NCBI GenBank assembly: GCA_963971305.1
Contig: OZ020303.1
Location: forward strand, 21,077,184-21,141,183
From: Arcuatula senhousia
Taxonomy: Eukaryota; Mollusca; Bivalvia; Mytilida; Mytilidae
Length of the DNA stretch: 64,000 nt
Direction of reading: 5' to 3'
Shown: one piece after another, positions 12,001 to 27,000 of the stretch
How the letters are laid out: every line of letters starts with the position of its first letter
How positions within the stretch are numbered: the stretch's first letter is position 1
Made by a program: the position numbers and the translations under genes
The notes under the pieces: generated by a model
What the model was told of the DNA's origin: nothing
The model's input: only the letters and a program-made list of their open reading frames with translations
Database searches by the model: none

Positions 12001-15000
12001 GAGAAGGAGTCTGATCCATGTCATATGGTGGACTTGAAGGTCTCTCTGCTTCAGCAAGCTTTTGACTGTTTTCTGAAAGGGTTATATGAACGTCTGGAAC
12101 TGGAGGCTGGATTCTATTATTCCTGTTTGTAATATATAAAAATCATTGAAGTAATGCAATAACTGTACAATGCCGAATAGCTAGATAAAAGTCCTGAACA
12201 TTTTTAGCAAACCAAGTAAAGTATATCATTTCAGCACATTTAGTACATCTGATGGTCATTTCATAAGGCGGGTGCTGGTAATTGTGCTGGTTTTCCGCAG
12301 CAATTAAAATAGGATAACACCAACATTAAGTAAATTAACAATGGATTTATGAAATAAAACTCTGGTTGTCAAATATTTGTAGGTTTAGGTAAAAAAAAAT
12401 CACAATCTAATCTAAACCAGACATAGTTGTTAAGTTATATTTACTTAGAATATTTACAATATTTGTAATAGATCATATCAAATAAGTCTTTGATTATGTT
12501 TTTTTTTCTCTAATATTAATAGTTTCACATTTTTTATATCAATTCTTTTTCTTTTAAAGTTCTAATTTGAACTTAAAGTTCACTATAGTACAAATCTTGT
12601 TAATTACCATGTATGTGGATTAGACTGGTTCTCTGACATGATTGGTAGGTATTTCAGTTTAGATTTCTGACGATGTTTTCTACTCAGTTTATTGCGGACT
12701 GTTGTCAAAAATGCTTTGGTATCTTCTTTGGTGGTTGTCTAAAATCAGAAGATAGATTATCATTTTTTTTTCATTTTAAAATACTTTAGGTTTATTATTG
12801 TGCAATTCAAATTCTAGTTTACTTTGGTCTTTACACTTTAGCATAGAGTGATTTTCATATCATAGGCACAAAATAAGTTCAGTTTGTAATTGTTTTCTGC
12901 AACTCTGTTACAATATAGTTTAATTTTCACTAATTATCAACATTAAAATATACTTACCACCATGCAGTATTCCTGGATTGGATGTTTTAACTTATGATTT
13001 TTCTTTGTTCTTCCAGTATAGAAACAATTCTGACACATATCAAAGTTAAAGCACTTTAGACATTTGTACCTGAAAAACAAGATTAATGCATTTATAGCGA
13101 TAGATCTATTGAAGTACCGGTACAAGGTGGCAAAGTTACATTGTATTTGAATAAAACAATACTATAGGGTTTGCTTAATTTTAATTAGTGAATAAACGTG
13201 GCTGGTTAAGAAACTTTTGAAAAAATATCTTAACATGGGTAAAAATGCACAAATGTTTATAATATAATAAAATATTCTGCAATGTTCTGGTTTTAGACAA
13301 ATTATGACTTGTCTACTATTGTGGAGAGACATATTTTTTTTCCCTGTCTGTCCATCTGTCCATCACAAAGTTTTTTAGCGCAACTCCTCTGAAACTACAG
13401 AACCAAATTCAATGAAACTTGACATATAGGAAGGACACCATATGTAGTTGTTCATATTACCAGGAAATTTTTATCCTCAATTTTTTGTAGGAGTTAAGGC
13501 CCTTAGAACTTAGAAATAAGCTGAAAAACCCTAATTAATCATCTTGTTGGTGCAACTCCTCTTAAACTACTCAACCAAATTCAACAAAACTTAGTATATA
13601 GGAAGGACACCATATGCAGTTAGGCATGTTACCAGGAAATTTGGATCCTTAAATATTTGTGGGAGTTATGGCCCTTTGAACTTAGAAATTTGCTGAAAAT
13701 CCTCATTTATCATCTTCTCAGCACAACTCTTCCAAAACTACTGATTTGCATGTTGCCAGGAAATTATGATCCTCAAATTATTTTGGGAGTTATGGCCTTT
13801 TGAACTTGGATCTTTTTGGGGGAAACTGTGGGAGACATAATTTTTGCAGGCAAAAACAAACTTTAATTATAATCTTATTTTACATAAAGGATAATCATGT
13901 ACCTTTTTTTCTAAATGATTGTCTATGTAAATACATCCTTTTTAAATCAATAAAAATTTGAAGCAGTATTAAGAGACAGGATTTTTTCTCATTTGGAAAA
14001 TTTATACCTACCTAAATCCAATTATTGGGCATGATTTGCAAATATTACATTTTGCTTCATGCTTTACTGAAAATGAAAAAAAAAACATGTTAAGAATTGC
14101 TTTCATAATAAATCATGCATATGGTCTGCTTAAGAGGAAATGCAAAAAGAAAATACATTGACATTCATACATTTGAATGTTAAAATATTTTTAACCTAAC
14201 ATTAACATATGTTTCTTTTTTTAAGGCCAGTGTTGCCAGACAGCATTGCTCCTTTTTTCTTCAGGATACAAGTGTATCCAAATGTTAATAAATTGTACCA
14301 TGTCAATACTGGTAGAATATTTTTTCTTTTACTCAGAATAAATCAATTTAAGCATGTTGTATATACAATGCTAAGTATCTTCACTCAGGAACTTTTAATA
14401 TAAGCTAACTTGATTCAGAGGCAGCAACTCTGTGAAATGTTGGTAACCAAACTAATGTCTGTGGTTCCTTCAACAACCAGCGAAAAAATATGTCCTCTGA
14501 AATTCCTACTCCACTATTGTTCTGTAAATACAACAAGTTGTTAGTACTTTTTTATCTAAAGCAAGGAAGAGGTGTTAGTTCCCACCCATTCTTTACTAAA
14601 GTGGGAGAATATATGATTTCTAAATTCCAAGTTAAAGACTTTGGGGCAAAAATCCTCCTACTTTCTGTCTGAAGTTTCATAAAGGTTTTTAACTCGTAAA
14701 ATAAACCCATTAACAACTTCAAAGTTCTTTTTGAGTATGAGACACAGCAGACTAAATCAAACCACGAAAGTAAACTCAAAACAAGATGATATAACTTTAC
14801 TTTTCAAATCATTTTCTATTTATACAATGCATTTCCTAACTTACCATTTGTATACAGTTAGTAACCGCTGGTGAAACATCTTTACCAAAGGCTCCAGCTT
14901 CATGTAAAATATCAGGCAACTACAAAAATACAAAAGGTTATTATCAACATTACAGGTGGCAGAAACAGATCCTGCAACATGGTCAAGTTCATTATGATTG

Positions 15001-18000
15001 TCTTTTTTAGATAAAATACTTGCAAAGGAACCATGAGGGAATGTGTATGACTAGTAAAAATCCATAAGAATCATTTTCTAGACTTGACTAGATGATAAAC
15101 TCAAGTTCAGATTCATGTCATCATAAAAAAATTTGCCTTGTTCATAATCTTTCTATAAAATGCAACACTATTAAGAATACTTTTTAATCTATGAAGCTAA
15201 AATCGAAATTATGCACCATTTATTTTATTTCAATTCAATCAATTTGACAGTACAGTACTTTTTTTTTGGCAGTACAGTATATATTTTCAGTCAAGTTAGA
15301 AATAGAAAAGTAATAATTTCACAAGATAAGACAAAATAAGAAGCTGCAAGCAAATAATATTCTACACCATCAATCAATGTAATAAAACATAGACTCTGTC
15401 TGGTTCTTTTTGACAGAAATAATGCTAAGTCTTTAATTCATACAGCACCCTCTTCTCAATTGATTAATCAACCATAAGTTACAGTGAGCGATATAATTTT
15501 ATATGATGAAAACATACTTCTTCACAGAAAACTAACTTAAACAGTAGGTCTTACTTTATGAAAAAGAATTCAAATCAATAAATAGGAAACCAAAAAAACC
15601 TAGAAACTGTTCTGAGAATAACCAGCAAAATAAAACAATTTTAAAATTTAAACATTAAGGTAGATAAGAATTGAGCAGATGAATGAAGGTATGTCCCACT
15701 ACTTTTGAAGGCAGGGCATAAAAAATTAATGTACACTTATGACAGGAGAGCTAAATCAAGGGTTTTCACAGCTTTACTTAGTTGAATAACTGTGAAGGAA
15801 GAATTCAATTCTTTAAAAAGTAGTTCAATATATTCACTTTACTTGAACAACATGTAATTAATCAGGAGCAGAAACGTTTACGTCATATGAATATTAAGAA
15901 TTGAATATTAAGAATATGTTAATCTAGAGAGGTAATAAATAAACAACACATAATGCAAGCACCTTCACATTTACAACACCATACATTATGGCATTAAAAT
16001 TTTGACAAATCACCAGGTAAAACGCTTTCATTTTGAACACTTAAACTAACTATTAAGAAATTAATGAGCCATTTATTTGGGTGTAATTTTTAACATAAAA
16101 CTACTTATACATGTAATAAAACAAGACTGCTGCCAATACCATTTAATAAAAGTAAAAATGAAACAGAAATTTACAATGTGTTGTGCATATCAATAAAACC
16201 TTACACATACAAACTGTTTAGACAATGACCAGCAAACTAAAACAAACAAAAATTTGGAATTTTTAAGACTTTTAAGACTTTTTATCAATCCCTGTTTATC
16301 AATATCAAATAGATTCTCTAAAGTATTTTATGTGAATAAAGTATCTAAAAGGTCTTCCCTAATATTATCTATCATACTTTTGCTTTAGAAATTGTTCAGT
16401 TTTTCTCAAGAAAATAGGGAAGGCATCCTTGTAAAAAAAAAAGGCAAATTGTTAATATGGTACTAATACGTGTGCACATAATTTGGCTAATTATTTTTTT
16501 TTTTAATAAGAAGAAGTAAGTCTATTCCTAAATGCTGCTTCTATTTCCATTTTTTATTCTTAAAGCAACATTAAAGCACAATTAATAGATGCCCTTATTC
16601 TATGGAAGATTTTATTACTTAAATCCATAGAGAATAAAAGATGTCATAATTACATAAAAGTACTTAAAAATATACTATGATGATTTAAATCTATTAATAG
16701 AACTTCTACGTCAGTAATGTTATGGTTAAATGACTGCCATCAATATTTATTTATCCAGTAGTCTTACTAGAAACACTTTAAAGAATGTTTTACATGTAAT
16801 GGATTTCTTTTTTTATTACATTGAGGTAAGGGTGCACAGAGAAGATCCATTGGCTTATTAGCTATAAAGCCAACTTGTATTAGTTATAAGCCATTTCCAT
16901 TACAAAGATTTTTTTATTAGCAGATGCATTTATTGTACCTAGCCTCAATACAACCACCTATCAAGTTCTATGGCAAAATAAATGTTCGCTTGTTTATTTA
17001 ACACATTAAGTAGTCTGTAAACATAATTTTATAAGAACATTGGCCCTAAATACAAAAATATATGAGGAAAGGGTGTTTTAAATTACTTAAAATAAATGGT
17101 AGATGACAGAAGGGAGCTTTTTGGTAAGAGTAATACACTCAAAAAGGTGATGGATAAAGGAGGTCATGCTATGGTTTCACTCATGGGGTACCAGTTGTGG
17201 GGATTATGCGAGTTGCAGCCAGCCAAAAGAATAAAATACAACAAAGTGTTAATTTAATAGAGATTTTTATAATAAATATTGAAAATCCAACGAACTGTCT
17301 ATTTTAAATTATTTCTAATACACATGAAAATAAATGAATAAATTCTTTTAGAACTACTGCACATTTCTTCTTAATATAATTGGTCTAGTCCGAATCAATT
17401 ATGGAACTGATGATTCCATAACTCTATCCTTCAATTTAAAATAAACTTGTACTTGTATCTTTATACCTTAAAATAACTTCTTTATATAAATTTTCAGCAC
17501 TTATTTATAATAATTGTAAATTTTAAATGAGACATGACTCAATATGTTAAAAGAACAAATATTCATCTTTTTAGAATACATGGAGTTGTTGGAAAGGATG
17601 GAATCTAACTGCAGTGTATGTCACCTAAAACTCCAACAAACAAATTCAGCATTCTGGTGCTTTGAATGCCAAAAAAGACTGTGTCATCTATGTAATGAAA
17701 ACCATGCTAAGTCAGAGGTTGATCACTCTACTCTACCTTATGATGACTATGAAAAGCTACCTCCTTTTATAAAGAGTTTAAATTTATTTTGTCAAGACCA
17801 TGGTAAAAAGTTGACAGAATTCTGCAGGGACCACGATCAAATTCTATGTAAGGAGTGTCAGAAGAATACACATGGGGAATGCCAAGAAATTCCTCATCTT
17901 GAAGATATCATTAGCAAGGTTAAACACTCAATGGCATTTGAAGATATAATTGCAAATCTAGAAGTTTCCTGCAAAACCTTTAAAAATGTTGAGGATGATT

Positions 18001-21000
18001 ATGAGGCTAACATGAAGTCTTTACAAGATCAACGAGAAATTATGATTAGAAGTGTACAACAGAAAGCAGATGAAATCATCGACCAAGTTCAGAAAATGAA
18101 AGATGAAATGATTTCTTCTATTGATCAAGTAATTTCTACTAAAAGAACTGATTTATCAAACAAACTTACAGTGATTCATTTGAAAAGGAAAGATCTTCAA
18201 CATCTGCTGGATCAAGTACAAGACATACAAAACCAAGCTTCAAACTTCCAAACATTTGTAGGCATCAAAGAAATGGAAAGGAAAGTACATACAGCAAACA
18301 GGGTCCTAAATGATCTTATTGAAAGTGGAGAATTAAATCAAATTGATGCATATCTGGAATTTGAAGACACAGTTCAAGATAGACTCAAAGAAATTAATCT
18401 GTTTGGTGATGTTAAAATTATTAAAAGTCCTCTTCATGTCTTCATTGATGAATATAAAAGAACCGAAGGTCAAATTGAGATACAGAAAGATCCCCCAGTG
18501 GACTTGTATTTCTTAGAGAAACATCATATAGAAGATGGGTGGTATTATGGCAGCTGTGCCTTACCCAACAGACAAACTGTGTTCACTGATTATAGAAACC
18601 ATGTTGTACACAAATATGATGAAAACTGGTGCCTAGCATCAACACTTGCATTTCCAAAAGAGAAAAGTGTCTATGATGTTACATTACTTGACAATGAACA
18701 TATTGCTGTCTCTCAACCTAAATCAAAAACCATTTCTGTCATTCAGTTGAAAAAATTTTGTGTAACAAAGACAATTTCTACTAGATGTAAAGTGGGAGGG
18801 TTAACATTCCAAAATGGTGAGATCCTATTTTGTGCCCATGAGATTGGGATAACTCAAGTCAATACTGAAAGTGAAGAAATAACCACCATTCGACATGACA
18901 CTTCTGTTGGCTACAAGTCTCATATTGATGCAGGTGAAGAAAGGATATGTTACACCTCACCATCAACACATTCTATTACAGTACTAGATTCCAAATACCA
19001 AGTTATATTCATTGTCAGGGACCAATCTCTCTTGGTATATCCTATGGGGATATCTATGGACAAGAATATGAACATTTTTGTCACTGGATGTGGTTCCCAC
19101 AATTTGGTTATTATCTCCCCTGAGGCTATTATGCATCAAGTTTTAAGCAGAACTGATGATCTTAGGTTTCCAACATCAGTTTCCTACAATGAAATATCTA
19201 AGGAACTGTTGATCACAAATGAGAAGCATGGAGTTAGAACATATTTTGTAGGACTAGCTACTTCTTCAACTTTAGTTGATAATGAGTGGGACATATTTTG
19301 AACCTTTTCTTTATACTGTAACAGCAAAAGAACAATATAAACCGAAGCAAAATATACAGTTTTATACACATAGAGCTATACATTCATGAAATTTGGGAAA
19401 ATCTTCATTTGTTCTACTTAATTTCATCATGTTCCTCGAATTGTAATATATACTATACAGCAAGAAATTTTCATGAGGTTCTTATTTTCACTTTATTCTT
19501 GAGGTTTGATGAATCACTAAAATTAAAGATCGCTAAATTACACACAATAGATTCTGAAAACGCGAAAAATTAAGACCACTTCAATTAAACACCCACTTTT
19601 GAATACAAATCCTAAAATTTGCAACTCACAAAATTTATTCAAAGCAACTATTAACAACAAGTACTAAATGTTACCTGTATCAAATCTTCTAAAAACAAAG
19701 CAAAACTGGTGCTACTGATAAATGTACTTGGGTCATGTATTTCATTGTAGTATGCTGTAAAAGAAAAGACACAATAATTATCTAATTATTTAATTGAGAA
19801 AATTGCAAGGGAAACTGCTGGCAATGTTTACTACTTATCAACATTGGTTTTCAATTTTTTCAAAAGTTGAAGACTTAAAGACTAAAAACCTTATAAGCTT
19901 TATTCCAAACAAACAAATTCAAAATACATTCATTGGCCCACGTCTATCAGCGACTCACATTGGTTACTTGAACAGTGTGAAATTTATGCATGTGAAAGTA
20001 CACATTGAAAAAGGGCATTTCAGAAGAATAAAGCCCACTGTGTAAATCAAACCATGAGCTGTGTATGTGGATAAGTATAGAAAGATCAGTTACAAACCAA
20101 CTGTTTCTAATTAAATATTTATAGAATGAATTTATACAATTAAATGCGAAATTTCATTGTAAAAAGCCAAGTGAGTTGTCTCCTCCTGGATCAATTAAAT
20201 ATTGGTCCGAGTTATCTTGAGAACAATGTTTAGTTTGTCTGACTCTTTTTTTTATGGGGTCTCTAAATTAAATTTAAATATATTTCAAAGAGAACAGAAA
20301 ACGTGTAGATAGTTGCCCAATGATATTACATATATAAAATGACTTTAATCAACATGTAAAATTTCATATAAAATATGAGATTTACAACAATGTCGAGCTT
20401 AAAACCAGTATGCACAAACTATAACAGCATTTTTAAAAGATGTATAATTGTTAAGAATTCAAAGACAAGACAAGAATAATTAAAACTTACAGAGGTATAA
20501 TTGTGCAAAATTAGTTTATTTAAAAAAGACAGCAGAAATTCAATAATAGATCACAGCAAAGATTATTGAACGGTACACAATTTCATTACAACTTTTTTTC
20601 AGGATCATTTAAAGTAAGATATAAAAGTGGATATGAGAATATAAGGAAGAAATAATTCTATAATGGTTGTTTTACCTGTCAGTCCGAAAACAAGAAGCTA
20701 AAAATCAACACAATCTTATTCAAATAACAATCAATTATTGTCTCCATCACTGTCATTATAAACATAAATAAGACTAAAGACAAAACAACGTGTTTACAAA
20801 AGCGGTTGTATATAAATATGGTATGCCCAAGGTTGGGAAGCAATTTTCAGCAAAGAGCCATTTACCACTTTTTTTTATGGAAATTCAAAATTTCAAGGGG
20901 CCATTTCTTAACATTCTTCATAAATTTTTGGGATGAAAGGGAGGCATTTTCATTTTTGATGTGCCAATGGCCCATGGCCCCCTGCCTTCCCAATCCCTGT

Positions 21001-24000
21001 ATATAATGCCTCCCACATTATTTAAATAGTAGACATTAACATGGTTAAATAAATGCAAGAAAGGGCTAAGGTTCTTCTCTTTCATATTAATTCAAACAAA
21101 AATATCCTTTATCCTATTACCAATGCATATCATTGGTAAGGAACCAAAAATAAAATCACAAGATACATTGCAAATCCTTTATTACAGTCTCCCAGACCAA
21201 ATTCTTTGACTATCTGATTGCAGTATGTAAGAACACAAACCTTTATATTTTTCTGCCAGTCTTGCAGCACACATTGTGATTAACATCAGCTTGACAGACA
21301 ACACTTTAATTGCTCCTGTTCTGTGTCTGAAAAATACAAAATATAAATGAAACTGATGGATTATATATTTTTTTAAAAAGATGTACAACTTAAAATAATG
21401 AAATGATTTAAATTTATACATGCAAGACACTTGACTAAGGTAAATTTATCTAATGGTGATATCCTAATGAGTTTCCATATCTGTTGCAGGCTTCACTATG
21501 ACTTTGGGACAATAAAAGTGCTGTTCACTTACTTAAATCATTTAAGGTAGATGGGGTGTCTATTACTGAGCATCATTTTTTGCACATATATCATAATTTT
21601 AGATTTTATCATGCTAACTATTCTAATCGATTTCTGTTTGGCTTAGTAAACACCAAAATTACAAATTAGGACAAATTACAACAAAAATTTAGAAAAAATA
21701 CATATTTTTTGAGAATTTCAAGGTAGCAAAGTACCAAATAGGTACGAGCATGAAGTCATTGCCTGTGAAGGGAAGATACAATACAGGTGTAGATATGTCA
21801 CGTTTTACCATTTCTACCATTATCGCTCCCTTTGAAAGCATATATATGAACAATTCAAACATAAATTTTGATAAAGTGTTTAATCAAAATAACTGCTTAA
21901 ATATCATTACACATCAAAGAGGTTCATCATGAAGTTCTGTAATAACTCTCCTAATATCTCAGCTTCCTCCCTGACAAGGGGCACTCCTTTATCTAGACAA
22001 AGGTACAGGTCAACAAGAACATTAAGTAGCTCTGAACAGCTGATCATTTCATCATAGCCATCAGGGTAACCATGGTTATCGAAGGTGTTCCTCACTGTAG
22101 CTATACATATCTGGTCCACTGGAAAATATCATAAAAACATAAAAAACGACCATCCAATAAAATTCTTATCCTTATTATTCATAACATTATAACTCCAAGA
22201 AATGTTCTACTACTTTCTCATGTGAAAATTTCATGAACCAATTTTCCGACTCTCTCTTGACACCATTTGCGAGGATGGTCTCAAGGAACGATGCTAGTCC
22301 TTCAGAAGGGACAAAAAAAGGTTGTCCCTTGTATGTGGAGAGCAATACCCCATGCATGTAAAAGACCCCTTTGTAGAATTCGATAAGAGTAGGCTCAATG
22401 GGGGCCACTGCAAAGGCCACACTCGCAAACTGCTAGCTGGAGAGGGATTTACATAAGCATTAAGCTTGTTTCCCAATCCAGGATAAATAAATATGTTCAA
22501 ACCAAACATTTCTCTATCATATTCTATTGATAAATGTCAAAATGTTTTTTAATATCATGTATTTTAAGTTGTTCTTAAACTCAAAGTCAATTGATATATG
22601 AACTTTGATATATATTTGTTTTAATGTTGAAAATAAGACATACATGTAAGGAAAATGACAATAGGTGAAAGCTATACAAATAAAGTACTTGATACTAACA
22701 TTTAAACTTTTTCTGTAGAAATCTGATTTTAAATGCTGTTCTGTAAGCTGCATACTTTATTCCACCATAGTCAACTACAAAAGAGACAAATAATTTCAAC
22801 CAAACAATTGTTTTAATATTTAAAGTTAAAAATCTAGTGGGCTAGAAGTGCATGGGTTGTTGAGTACTGCGTATCTTTCTTTACAATACTAAACCTAACT
22901 TGCCCAAGATGGACTCCATGTTAAGTTTATATTTATCTATTATATAGCAGGGGGCAAGAACTGTAATCTCTAACACAACATCAAAATCACTCTAGGGTTT
23001 TTGTTTTGTCTTCTTATTTTCATTGACTTTAAGTTAGAGAGGTTGATGTGTGATCACTGCTTATTTGCTTTGGTTGTGTTTTTTATCATACATGTATTTA
23101 AGTTTTGTTTTTAAGTTATGTTGTTTACTTCCAGATAGCAATTTCTTATAGCGAGCATCGCAGATGCGAGCCCTACGGCATTGTGCATGTTTTGAGATGT
23201 GCCAGAAATATACTGTCGATAAAACCGGAACAGGTTTACTTTTACGGAGTGAAAAAATTAATAGGTACGGAGCAAGTAATACAATCAACCCTCTGGGCTT
23301 ACAAAAAATACATCATAATCTGTAATGCAAAAATAAAAAAATAGAAATTCAAAAACAGTGATAAAACCCTCATTCATCCACTCGTTTATTTTTACACACA
23401 GATTTTTATAAAAACACCATTTGGTCTTTTCCGCTGAAAAACGATTTTCCGGAAATTACCGAGCAAGCTTTAGGCAACATCGTCCCATTCATTGGATGCA
23501 TGATACTGACCTAGCTTTGTTTAATTCTAAGTAAGATAAAGAAGTACATAAATTTACTGATTAAAACCTACTCATAATAATAAATAAAAGGTTTTTACCT
23601 GAAAATGAAAGAAGAGTCCTATCCTGTGGGGTTTCACCGGGGGTTTCACTCACTCTCCTCAATCCTGCATGATATTTTTACTTCACCGTTTTTTCCGCCA
23701 GGTTTCTAAATGTACCTTCTGTTACCAACGCTTCAAATAAAACACTGATACTCAGAAAATCTCACAAAACCTGACAGAATCTGAATGTTGTTTTGGTCTG
23801 CTGAAGAAGCGTGAAATACTCTGACAAGGAAATGACGTCACGTAATCTAAAAAGGGATAATTTCGTCCCCGCTAAATGTCGTCCCAGAATGTTACAGGAT
23901 TTATTATTTACACAAATATTAAATTGAATTTTTAATAAGTATTTATTGATCCAAGATATTTTAACAACAACTTTCTCAAGTGCATAAGATTTGGGTTGGG

Positions 24001-27000
24001 TGGGGTCAGACTTTGCTACTACCTAATTCCTTTTTTAAAAGTTCCCTATTTACGTTACAGTTAGCCGGTCGAGCACATGGATTTATTTTTAAAAGGTATA
24101 TAGATTTTCGATGCTCGCTAAAAAGGAAGGGCCTTAATCATATTACATAGTTTGATAAATTATATATATGTATATTAATTAAATACATGCTCCATTGAAG
24201 TTGAACCAAAGAAAGTATTCCATTCTTATCAATTGCAATGACATTTTGCATTACAAGAGCTGCTTTTGGATTTCATACGGATAGACACAAAACAAGAAAA
24301 CAGTTTACTTGTTATCTTGTGAAATTTTATCAATTTCAGAATATTGGTACCTTTTCCAATTGAATTTAATGTCACCAACAGGTTTGACAGTTATGTGTCT
24401 TAAGAGAAAAAAGAGGTTTAATATTAGGTCAGTGAAGTTGGTCAGCCATGAAGCACCTGTTGTTAGTATTACTCATGAAATTACACCCCAGTTTTATTGT
24501 TTAAAGTCGAACTTTCATTTTCAGAAACTTTCTTTGTGTGAATAACTCTTTTGTTCTAGGAACAATAGGCTTAATTCACAATTGCAAAAACAGGGGTTTC
24601 CAGATACCCCTGCTTTTGCGCTTGTGAACACACCTCATGTTCATAGAACAAGAGGCTCCCAGGAGCCTGAATCGCTCACCTGGTCTTGATGTCAACCCTT
24701 TGAAGACTTTTGTATAGCTAAATGAGCTGAATGTTTAAGCAATAAAAAGCTTTTCTCTATCTGCAATAGTTTTCATTCCAAAGCAAAAAACACTATTTTT
24801 CACCTTTAAAGGGCCATAACCCCTTAAAGGGATCATCTGACAACTTGGACCCTAAAAAGACTTTTGTAGAGCTAATTAAGCTGAACATTTAAGCAAGCAA
24901 CATCTTTTCTCTATCTGCAAAATTTTTCTTTCTTTAGCCAAAAACACTATTTTTTGCCTTTAAGGGGCCGTAACCACTATAAGGGGTCATCTGGCAACTT
25001 TGACCCTATGGAAACTTTTGTAGAGCTAAATGAGCTGAACATTTAAGCAAGCAACAGCTTTTCTCTATCTGCAATAGTTTTCATTCTATAGGCCAAAAAC
25101 TCTATTTTTTGCCTTTAAGGGGCCATAACCCCTATAAGGGGTCATCTGACAACTTTGACCCTATGGAGACTTTTGTAGAGCTAAATGAGCTAAACATTTA
25201 AGCAAGCAACAGCTTTTCTCTATCTGCAATAGTTTTCATTCTATAGGCCAAAAACACTATTTTTTGTCTTTAAGGGGCCGTAACCCCTATAAGGGGTCAT
25301 CTGACAACTTCGACCCTATGGAGGCTTGTGTAGAGCTAAAAGAGCTGAATGTTTAAGCAAGCAACAGCTTTTCTCTATCTGCAATAGTTTTCATTAGGCC
25401 AAAAACTCTATTTTTTGCCTTTAAGGGGCCATAACCCCTATAAGGGGTCATCTGACAACTTTGACCTTATATAGACTTTTGTAGAGCTAAATGAGCTGAA
25501 CATTTAAGCAAGCAACAGCTTCTCTCTATCTGCAATAGTTTTCATTCCATAGGCCAAAAACATGAAAAAATGCTATTTTTCACCTTTAAGGGGCCGTAAC
25601 TCCCATAAGGGGTCATCTGACAACTTCGACTCAATGAAGACTTTGGTAGAGCTTTTGATGCTGAATCAGTAGCGTGGCATCAGATTTCATCTATCACTTA
25701 TACTTTTTGATTTACAAGCCAAAAACAGTAGTCTGACCCCCCTGGTCTATTTTTAGCAACGGCGGCCATGTTTTTCGATGAATCAAAAATCCCCACATCA
25801 GTTCTGTGGGGGATACCCTAAAGTACCACCAGACCAAATTTGGTTTGAATCTGTGCAGCCGTTTCAGAGGAGAAGAAGTTTGAAGAAAAGTTAACGACGA
25901 TGACGACGACGACGGACGCCAAGTGATGGCAATAGCTCACATGGCCTTTGGCCAGGTGAGCTAACAAAAGAGCTTCTCACACAAAGAAACTTCTGTAATT
26001 GCCAGCCCAGGGCACCTGAAAAGGAAATGAAAACAGTTCACTTTATAAGGTTTAAATCAATTCTAATTTAAAAGTAGCAAATTAAAAAAAAAAAAACAGA
26101 CAAATAAAACAAAACATTTAAAAAATGAAAATAAACAAACAAAACAAAGCAAGAATATGTCCGATAGACATTATGCCGATATTTCGCAACATAAGAGACG
26201 GACGAACAAACAGACGGACGGACTAACAAACGTATCCGACGACTGTATGTCTCAATAACTTTCGTAGATGGGGCATCAAAATGGGTCAAAGATAGAAATG
26301 GTCGGATTTCGTTAAACAGGAAGTATGTAGACAATAGACCTGAAATTAATTCAACGGTATGGGACCCATGCTGATTACAAAATATCAAAAGGATGTAATA
26401 AGAGGTTGCTGAGAAAACTGTTTAGAAAATTTTCCATAATTGACCATTTATGCAAAAAACTAAGTAAGTCGACAAACAGGAAGTGGATGAGAGAAGGACT
26501 CTTAATCGAACCCCAGGCTATTTTAAAGAGACATCGTACTGCATATATCAAAATACAAAATATAAAATTAAATGAAATAATTTTCTTCAAATACACAATT
26601 TCCTCAACTAAAATTACCTGCTCTCAGAAATTTATGATATTCAAAGGGACAGCAGCCAAAGCACATCCTTCTTCCCTGATGGTCATATAAAAACTGAATG
26701 AATCTTAAAGATATTCAGTTTAGAAGTGTTCACTGTTTTAATTACCATGATACAAAATCATCACTTATTTGTAAAGTAATTAAAGTATATAATCTGTTTA
26801 ACAAGTAGATTAATCTGTTTTATTCCTAAAATCTTCTCAGTTGCTTAATATGTTGAATTAAAGAGGCCCCTGTGTGGGGGAAAAAATCAGAAATATATTT
26901 TTACTAACTCAGTTTTATAATTAAAGCCACATTTCATTGCTTTCTATCAAAAATTTGTAATCTAGTTTTGTTCTAAGTTTGCTGGGGTGTAAGTTAGTTA

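Noticed and set aside
22187..22420. 77-codon minus-strand frame as an extra dystrophin-family exon
   Set aside because: The flanking exons (22700-22774 and 21911-22118) already join in perfect phase, and the frame does not resemble the EF-hand region. It looks like a repeat fragment.
24647..25963. CRISPR-like array
   Set aside because: The direct repeats are ~155-bp contiguous tandem cores without unique spacers, in animal DNA; the structure is that of a transposon-like repeat.
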